Shown here one piece after another: positions 16,356 to 22,132 of a DNA stretch of 22,132 nt. Both the position numbers and the translations under genes were made by a program. Numbering within the stretch: position 1 is the stretch's first letter; each line of letters opens with the position of its first letter. Source of the stretch: CAVVVS01 sp963751355 (GTDB lineage Bacteria; Bacteroidota; Ignavibacteria; Ignavibacteriales; Ignavibacteriaceae); assembly GCA_963751355.1 (NCBI GenBank), contig CAVVVS010000140.1:1-22132 (forward strand), read 5' to 3'. The notes below the pieces were generated by a model. It did not search any database, was not told where the DNA came from, and was given only the letters and a program-made list of their open reading frames with translations.

Positions 16356-18722
16356 ATGTTAAAAAATTATTTTAAAATTGCTTTAAGATTCCTAACTAAA
16401 AATAAATCCTACTCTATAATCAATATCGGGGGCCTTGCTATAGGAATAGCTTGTACGATTTTAATAATGTTATGGATTAACTATGAATTTAGTTACGATG
16501 CCTTTCATAAAAATAAAGATCAAATATTTTGGGCTGTACGGGAATACAAAAATCCTGATGGTACAAAAGAATATTCGCCGGTAACAGTTTTACCTCTTGC
16601 AAAAGCGTTAACCGCCGGGTATCCCGAAATTAAAAAAGCTGCCAGGTTCAATGACTCATTTGACGATTTTCCATTAAGATTTAAAGACAAAGTGTTTTAT
16701 GCAAACGGAGCTCCTACAGATCAGGAGTTCTTCGAAATATTTACATTTCCATTTCGATTCGGTAATGCATCCGCAGCATTTCAAAATTCCAATTCACTGG
16801 TTTTAACAAGAAGTACTGCCGAAAAATTTTTCGGAAATAAAAATCCTATCGGACAGATACTTCAATTTGAACTTTGGGGCAAATGGTGGAATTTTACAAT
16901 CACGGGCGTCTTAGAAAATATTCCGGCGAACAGCGATTTCCATTTTGAAATGCTTTTCCCGATATCATTTTTGAACAAACTCGGCTGGGATGAAAGCAAT
17001 TGGAAGAACGGCTGCGTAAAAACATATATTTTGACCAAACCGGGCGTAAATATTAAAGGGCTTTCAGAAAAAATTGCAGATATAAATCACAGGCATGATC
17101 CAAATGCAGAAGCTTCCACTATACTATTTCCTTTGACTAAAGTACATTTATATAACTTTGAGGGCAGCGGTAGAATTACTTACATATATATATTCCTGAT
17201 CATAGCCGCTTTTATCCTAATAATTTCTTCTATCAATTTTATTAATCTCACAACTGCGCGTTACGAGAAACGCGCAAAAGAAATCGGAGTTAAAAAAGCA
17301 TCGGGGGCTTCCCGTCTTCAAATAGGCGGGCAATTCATGATTGAATCCATTCTGTATTCCTTGTTTGCGCTTTTGCTTGCAATAATTATTGTTGAATTGA
17401 GTATCTCGTCTTTCAGCCGTTTAGCCGGAGAACAAATGAATATTCAATATTCCGGTATAATGCTTTTTTGGTCCTTTGTTCTTACTGTGATTGTCGGTAT
17501 TACTTCGGGTGTCTATCCTTCGGTATTACTATCTTCTGCGGCTACAATAAATATGTTCAAAGGCACCGCGTTATCGAACAACATTAATCGTTCTGCCTCG
17601 TTAAGAAAAATACTTGTAGGTTTTCAATTTACATTATCAATTATCTTAATAATCGGGGTAATTGTTGTTCATAATCAATTATACTTTATGAAAAATAAGC
17701 CGCTGGGATTCGACAAAGATCAGGTTGTTCACTTAACACTTCGTTCCGATTTGCGTGACCCGGTTAAATTTGAAACAATCAGGAATAAACTTTCAAACAA
17801 TCCGGCTATTTCATCGTTGACGGCATGCAACAGCAATTTTTCGGAATGGCAGTTTACTGCCGATGAAAAGGAAATCGGCTGGGAAGGAAAAGAGCCCAAT
17901 GATAAAATCGAAATGGAAGTTAATTCTGTCGATCCGGATTATTTAAAAACATTTGGAATGAAAATGATGCAAGGAAGGTTCTTTTCGAATGATTATCAAA
18001 CGGACATTAGCTCTGCGGTTGTACTGAACGAGACTGCAGTTAAAGCACTTGGATTGAAGAACCCGGTAGGACAACAATTTAATTATCATGGAAAACGTCA
18101 CATTATTGGAGTAATAAAAGATTTTAATTTTTATTCGCTCCATCAACAGATAGCACCTTTAGTTCTGTTTATAGCACCATACTGGTATCACTCGCTTTAT
18201 ATTAAAATTAGCAGCAATAATATCGCGGAAACTATTGGATTTATAGAGCGAACAATCAAAGAATCTATACCGGATTATCCTTTTGTGTATAGTTTTATGG
18301 ATGACGATTTGAATAATTTATATAAATCCGAACAAAATATTGGAACCATTTTAACAATTTTTTCATCGCTTGCAATTTTTATCTCATGTTTAGGAATACT
18401 CGGATTGATTGCATATGTCACTGAACAAAGAACAAAAGAGATCGGGATTCGAAAAGTTTTAGGTGCCTCGATACCAGGTATCGTTTCTATTTTGATTAAA
18501 GATTTTATAAAATGGATTCTACTGGCAAACATTCTTGCCTGGCCTGTTGCATATTACTTTATGAATAAATGGCTTCAGGATTTTGCGTATCGAATCAACA
18601 TAAGCTGGTGGATATTTGTTCTTGCCGGAGGGATTGCACTTGCAATTGCACTGTTAACGGTTAGTTTTCTGGCAATAAAAGCTGCAACTGCTAACCTGGT
18701 TGAGAGTTTGAGATATGAGTAG
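16356..18722 (+). CDS. MacB/FtsX-type ABC transporter permease
   Basis: This 788-residue permease starts MLKNYFKIALRFLTKNKSYS, 11 bp after the relic, with AGGAAG before the ATG. The first helix (about 21-42) is followed by the first periplasmic domain, with KTYILTKPGVN before the FtsX half. Coupling motifs are KEIGVKKASGA and KEIGIRKVLGA. The second periplasmic domain contains GWEGKEPND and SVDPDYLKTFGMKMMQGRFF. The final helix and tail read NLVESLRYE, a departure from NPVKSLRYE. It is intact and the last gene before the second control region, so probably the end of the first transcription unit. It has no especially close sister in the window. Confidence 0.9.
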   Translation: MLKNYFKIALRFLTKNKSYSIINIGGLAIGIACTILIMLWINYEFSYDAFHKNKDQIFWAVREYKNPDGTKEYSPVTVLPLAKALTAGYPEIKKAARFNDSFDDFPLRFKDKVFYANGAPTDQEFFEIFTFPFRFGNASAAFQNSNSLVLTRSTAEKFFGNKNPIGQILQFELWGKWWNFTITGVLENIPANSDFHFEMLFPISFLNKLGWDESNWKNGCVKTYILTKPGVNIKGLSEKIADINHRHDPNAEASTILFPLTKVHLYNFEGSGRITYIYIFLIIAAFILIISSINFINLTTARYEKRAKEIGVKKASGASRLQIGGQFMIESILYSLFALLLAIIIVELSISSFSRLAGEQMNIQYSGIMLFWSFVLTVIVGITSGVYPSVLLSSAATINMFKGTALSNNINRSASLRKILVGFQFTLSIILIIGVIVVHNQLYFMKNKPLGFDKDQVVHLTLRSDLRDPVKFETIRNKLSNNPAISSLTACNSNFSEWQFTADEKEIGWEGKEPNDKIEMEVNSVDPDYLKTFGMKMMQGRFFSNDYQTDISSAVVLNETAVKALGLKNPVGQQFNYHGKRHIIGVIKDFNFYSLHQQIAPLVLFIAPYWYHSLYIKISSNNIAETIGFIERTIKESIPDYPFVYSFMDDDLNNLYKSEQNIGTILTIFSSLAIFISCLGILGLIAYVTEQRTKEIGIRKVLGASIPGIVSILIKDFIKWILLANILAWPVAYYFMNKWLQDFAYRINISWWIFVLAGGIALAIALLTVSFLAIKAATANLVESLRYE

Positions 18723-18738
18723 GAGCCTGGCTCAAACA

Positions 18739-18778
18739 ATGTCCGCTAGTGTTCACCTTTGTACGCCACCGAACACTA
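18739..18778 (+). promoter_or_regulatory. Four helically phased operator half-sites, copy 2
   Basis: GTCCGC (18741), GTTCAC (18751), GTACGC (18761) and GAACAC (18771) again start exactly 10 bp apart. Here the second and fourth sites sit in a perfect 8-bp inverted repeat, TAGTGTTC-N16-GAACACTA. The phase and the G-N-N-C-R-C pattern are kept although single bases have changed, as expected for a selected binding site. Confidence 0.6.
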
Positions 18779-18826
18779 AATAATTCTTAAAAGTCTATTT
18801 TGCCATCTATTCAAAATGTTTTGATT

Positions 18827-18842
18827 AGGCATAGTCTTTGTC
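18827..18842 (+). promoter_or_regulatory. Candidate sigma-54-like promoter, copy 2
   Basis: AGGCATAGTCTTTGTC has GG at 18828-18829 and TTG ending at 18840, with the same 11-base G-to-G distance as copy 1. The C after TTG is again missing. Conservation between copies supports a promoter; the sigma factor is uncertain. Confidence 0.35.
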
Positions 18843-18954
18843 ATTTTGATATTAGATCATTCCGTTCAAAGAAAAATAGAACCATTTGAATATTAAATTA
18901 TTCGAGTGCGAGCAGTTATTTATATATTGAATCTTATTGATAAAAAGAGATACA

Positions 18955-21330
18955 ATGCTTAAACATAACCTCCTAATTATTTTCAGAAACTTCAAAAGAT
19001 CAAAAGGTACATTCTTTATAAACCTGATAGGATTATCAACCGGTTTAGCCTGTGCTTTATTAATTTATTTATGGGTAAATGACGAGCTGCATGTGGATAA
19101 GTTCAATAAAAATGACAGCAGGCTTTACCAGGTAATGGAGAATGCTAAATTGGCTGACAGAATTACAACACAATCCTATACTCCTGATCTTATGGCTGAG
19201 ACGATGGCTAAAGAAATACCTGAAATAAAATATGCCGCTGCAGTTACTCCCTCTTCATGGTTTAGTTTTACTCTCTCGGTAGATGAAATAAACATAAAAG
19301 CAGAAGGCCAGTTCGCGGATAAGGATTTCTTTAATATTTTTTCTTTCGGCCTTCTGCAGGGAAATCCCAGCCAGGTGCTCACCGGCAATAATTCTTTAGT
19401 TATATCAAAAGAGCTTGCCATGAAACTATTTAGGACTACTAAAAATGTAGTCGGTAAAACAATAAAATGGCAGTTACTTAATTTCAGTGATCAGGCAGTG
19501 ATAACAGGAATTTGTAATGATGTCCCCCAAAATTCTACCATGCAGTTTCAATTTGTACTTTCATATCAGGCATGGAAGGATTTAAGTAAAGAGATGGGTA
19601 GAACCATGAACTGGGATAATCATGCTCCATCTACATACGTACTTTTAAAAAAGGATACAAATCCGAATCTGTTTAATAAAAAAATAGCAGGTTACCTGAA
19701 AAGCAAATTCAGTAATTCAAATGTAACTTTGTTCGCAAGGCATTATTCTGACGGTTATTTATACGGGAAATATGACAATGGAGTCCGGGATGGCGGCAGG
19801 ATAGAGTATGTAAAACTATTTTCGGTAATTGCACTCTTTATAATTTTAATCGCATGTATAAACTTCATGAATCTTTTTACTGCAAAGGCATCCACCCGGA
19901 TGAAGGAAGTAGGTATAAAGAAAGCTGTCGGAGCAGAACGCAAATCGCTTGTCTTTCAATATTTGAGTGAATCATTAATAATCTCATTAATATCACTGAT
20001 TTTTGCTTTACTCTTTGTTGAACTTCTTCTTCCGCAGTTCAATAATATAACAGGTAAACAACTGTCTTTAAATTTTAATAGCGGAATAGTAATAACCTTG
20101 TTAAGCATTGTGGTAATTACAGGTTTAATATCCGGCAGCTATCCCGCGCTGTATATTTCGGGTTTTAAACCTGTTTCCGTTTTAAAAGGGAAACTAAATA
20201 TGCCCGGCGGGGAGTTGTGGCTTCGGAAAGTCCTTGTAGTATTTCAATTCTCTTTATCAATAATTTTTATTGCAGCTGTTTTGGTTGTTTACAAACAAAT
20301 TGATTTTATTCAGACAAAAAATCTTGGGTATGATAGAAATAATGTTATTTGTTTTGATAAGGAAGGGAACGCAGCTAAAAACCAGAGAACCTTTCTTAGT
20401 GAATTAAGAAAGTTACCCGGAGTTGTAGATGCTGCTAGTGCCAATACAAATTTAATGGGCAGTTTTGGTAACACTATCGGTCTCAATTGGCAGGGAAAAA
20501 ATCCCAAGGATATAATAAGATTTGAAAGTATGCAGGTCAGTTATAATTTAATAAAGACCCTGGATATAAATATAAAAGAAGGAAGATCTTTTTCAAAAAA
20601 ATTCGGCTCGGATTCTACCGCAATAATATTTAATGAAAAAGCAATTAAAATTATGGGATTGAAAAATCCAATTGGAAAAATTATCAACCTGTGGGGAGTA
20701 AACAGACAAATTATTGGGGTGACAAAAAATTTTAATTTTGAATCTTTACATGAAACTATAAAGCCTTTATTCTTTATACTTGAACCGGATAGAACAATGA
20801 AAATTATGATCAAGATTCAGGCAGGAAACGAGAGAGAAACAATCGACAGAATAAAAAATTTTTACAGCAAATTTAATCCCGGTCATGTATTTGATTATAA
20901 ATTTCTTGATAAAGACTACCAGGCATTGTATAAATCCGAAGAAAGAGTTTCTGTTTTATCAAAATATTTCGCCGGTTTGGCAATTATGATTTCATGTCTT
21001 GGTTTGCTGGGATTAGCTGCATTTACTGCACAAAGAAGGATTAAAGAAATTGGGATACGTAAGGTTCTCGGTTCAAGTGAGTTTGGCATCATCTATTTAT
21101 TGTCGAAAGATTTTTCAAAATTAGTTATAGCCTCAATATTAATAGCTTTACCGCTTAGTTATCTTTTAATAAAGAACTGGCTGGATAGTTTTGCCTACAG
21201 GATAAGCCTGAGTCCCTGGTATTTTTTCAGTGCCGGTATAATTACATTATTAATTGCCTGGTTTACAGTTGGAACCCAGGCACTAAAAGCTGCAAGGATC
21301 AATCCCTCACGATGTTTGAGAGATGAATAA
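18955..21330 (+). CDS. MacB/FtsX-type ABC transporter permease, group B paralogue
   Basis: I choose ATG 18955, giving 791 residues, because the product then starts MLKHNLLIIFRNFKRSKGTF exactly like the 3583 gene. An in-frame TTG at 18937 would only add six atypical residues. Architecture is the full two-half MacB_PCD/FtsX plan, with coupling motifs KEVGIKKAVGA and KEIGIRKVLGS. The second periplasmic domain has LNWQGKNPKD and INIKEGRSFSKKFGSD, close to the 3583 product. The C-terminus is INPSRCLRDE instead of NPVKSLRHE, so the tail has drifted. It is the first gene behind the second control region, so it may be expressed as strongly as the head of the array. Confidence 0.9.
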   Translation: MLKHNLLIIFRNFKRSKGTFFINLIGLSTGLACALLIYLWVNDELHVDKFNKNDSRLYQVMENAKLADRITTQSYTPDLMAETMAKEIPEIKYAAAVTPSSWFSFTLSVDEINIKAEGQFADKDFFNIFSFGLLQGNPSQVLTGNNSLVISKELAMKLFRTTKNVVGKTIKWQLLNFSDQAVITGICNDVPQNSTMQFQFVLSYQAWKDLSKEMGRTMNWDNHAPSTYVLLKKDTNPNLFNKKIAGYLKSKFSNSNVTLFARHYSDGYLYGKYDNGVRDGGRIEYVKLFSVIALFIILIACINFMNLFTAKASTRMKEVGIKKAVGAERKSLVFQYLSESLIISLISLIFALLFVELLLPQFNNITGKQLSLNFNSGIVITLLSIVVITGLISGSYPALYISGFKPVSVLKGKLNMPGGELWLRKVLVVFQFSLSIIFIAAVLVVYKQIDFIQTKNLGYDRNNVICFDKEGNAAKNQRTFLSELRKLPGVVDAASANTNLMGSFGNTIGLNWQGKNPKDIIRFESMQVSYNLIKTLDINIKEGRSFSKKFGSDSTAIIFNEKAIKIMGLKNPIGKIINLWGVNRQIIGVTKNFNFESLHETIKPLFFILEPDRTMKIMIKIQAGNERETIDRIKNFYSKFNPGHVFDYKFLDKDYQALYKSEERVSVLSKYFAGLAIMISCLGLLGLAAFTAQRRIKEIGIRKVLGSSEFGIIYLLSKDFSKLVIASILIALPLSYLLIKNWLDSFAYRISLSPWYFFSAGIITLLIAWFTVGTQALKAARINPSRCLRDE

Positions 21331-21347
21331 CTTAGATGAGGAATTAA

Positions 21348-22132
21348 ATGTTTAAAAATTACCTGAAAGTCGCTCTGAGGAATTTACTTAAAAACCGGGT
21401 CTATTCTTTTATCAATATAACAGGCCTGGCGTTGGGTATGGCATGCTGCATATTGATTTTACTTTGGGTACAGGATGAACTGAGTTTTGATAGTTTCCAC
21501 AAAAATAATGACCGACTTTACAAAGTTGTAAATCAATTAGATGACGGCTGGATGTCAGCAAGTCCCTGGGCTTTAGTTCCTACTTTAAAGAAGGATTTTC
21601 CCGAAGTAGATAAAGCCACCAGGTTCAATACAATGGATTTGCTGGTAAAAAATAATGATAAGAGCTTTTATGAAAATATCGGATTCGTTGATCCTGATTT
21701 CCTTGAAATGTTTACTTTTCCTTTAATAGAAGGAGATCCTTCATCAGCACTAAATCAGAAAGAATCAATTATTATATCTGAAGAGACTGCAAAAAAATAT
21801 TTTAAGAATGAAGATCCCGTAGGAAAAATTCTAAAGATAAATAACGATAAGAATTATAAGATAACAGGTGTAATGAAAAATATTCCGGCCAATTCTTCAT
21901 TACAATTTGATATGCTGGCACCAATTGACTATTTCGGAAAAGATTTATTGTCAACCTGGTATTGGGAAACTACAGCGTTTGTATTACTCAAAAAAAATAT
22001 TGATGTAGATGCTTTCCGTAGCAAAATTGCCGGTACAACAAAGAAATATGACAAAAGAGTTGAGAATAAAAATTTAATAAATAATATACAGAAATTCTCA
22101 GATTCCTATTTGCATTACCCAGGTACAACCGG
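21348..22132 (+). CDS. MacB/FtsX-type ABC transporter permease (partial, runs off the window)
   Basis: The ATG at 21348 follows GAGGAAT by a short spacer and lies 17 bp after the previous stop. The 261 visible codons read MFKNYLKVALRNLLKNRVYS, a first helix with GLALGMACCILILLWV, and most of the first periplasmic domain with FPLIEGDPSSAL and ITGVMKNIPANSS. No stop or frameshift is seen up to the window edge. It differs from both recognisable sister groups, so it is another lineage. The array continues to the right. Confidence 0.88.
   Translation, partial: MFKNYLKVALRNLLKNRVYSFINITGLALGMACCILILLWVQDELSFDSFHKNNDRLYKVVNQLDDGWMSASPWALVPTLKKDFPEVDKATRFNTMDLLVKNNDKSFYENIGFVDPDFLEMFTFPLIEGDPSSALNQKESIIISEETAKKYFKNEDPVGKILKINNDKNYKITGVMKNIPANSSLQFDMLAPIDYFGKDLLSTWYWETTAFVLLKKNIDVDAFRSKIAGTTKKYDKRVENKNLINNIQKFSDSYLHYPGTT

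Larger units (their letters stand above)
18723..18954 (+). promoter_or_regulatory. Second control region, duplicate of the one at 62-428
   Basis: This 232-bp gap holds a second set of 10-bp-phased half-sites (18739-18778) and the same GGCAT/TTTG element (18827-18842). Shared blocks with the first copy include ATTCAAAAT and TAGAACCATT, at nearly constant offset (18556-18557). It breaks the otherwise tight spacing of the array and probably starts a second transcription unit. There is no coding sequence in it. Confidence 0.7.

Noticed and set aside
18722..18733. GAGCC-GGCTC inverted repeat as a terminator
   Set aside because: The arms leave almost no loop and no T-run follows.
18937..18954. TTG 18937 as start of the group B paralogue
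   Set aside because: ATG 18955 aligns exactly with the start of the 3583 gene.

Overview
This is AT-rich DNA with every gene on the + strand. It is dominated by a head-to-tail array of MacB/FtsX-type ABC transporter permeases of about 790-800 residues. Such arrays, the short Shine-Dalgarno-led gaps and the protein style fit a member of the Bacteroidota/Ignavibacteriota (FCB) group. The phylum is inferred from gene style; no rRNA or marker gene is present.

Layout. Bases 2-61 are the last codons of what looks like a sensor histidine kinase. A control region of about 370 bp follows. It holds four six-base half-sites spaced exactly 10 bp apart and a weak sigma-54-like -24/-12 element. Next come a secreted protein with a glutamine-amidotransferase-like fold (429-1169) and permeases at 1188, 3583, 6011, 8396, 11980 and 16356, separated by only 11-18 bp except around the hydrolase. 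A secreted serine beta-lactamase-like hydrolase (14431-16173) lies inside the array. At 18723-18954 a diverged second copy of the control region appears, followed by permeases at 18955 and 21348; the last runs off the window.

The middle of the array is decaying. The 8396 permease is split by a complete 1156-bp IS4-superfamily element with 15-bp terminal repeats and a 7-bp target duplication; removing it restores an 801-codon gene exactly. The 11980 permease has one nonsense codon (TGG to TGA) 50 codons before its normal end. A 162-bp fragment of a permease 3' end, with its own internal stop, lies after the hydrolase, so the hydrolase is flanked by two related permease tails.

Working model. 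A two-component system (kinase at the left edge, partner regulator outside the window) switches on the array through the phased operator, possibly with sigma-54. The permeases would act in the inner membrane with large periplasmic domains, as in MacB or LolC/E-like exporters. No ABC ATPase is encoded here, so it must come from elsewhere. The permeases fall into at least two recognisable sister pairs (1188/6011 and 3583/18955), and near-identical gene junctions suggest growth and reshuffling by homologous recombination.
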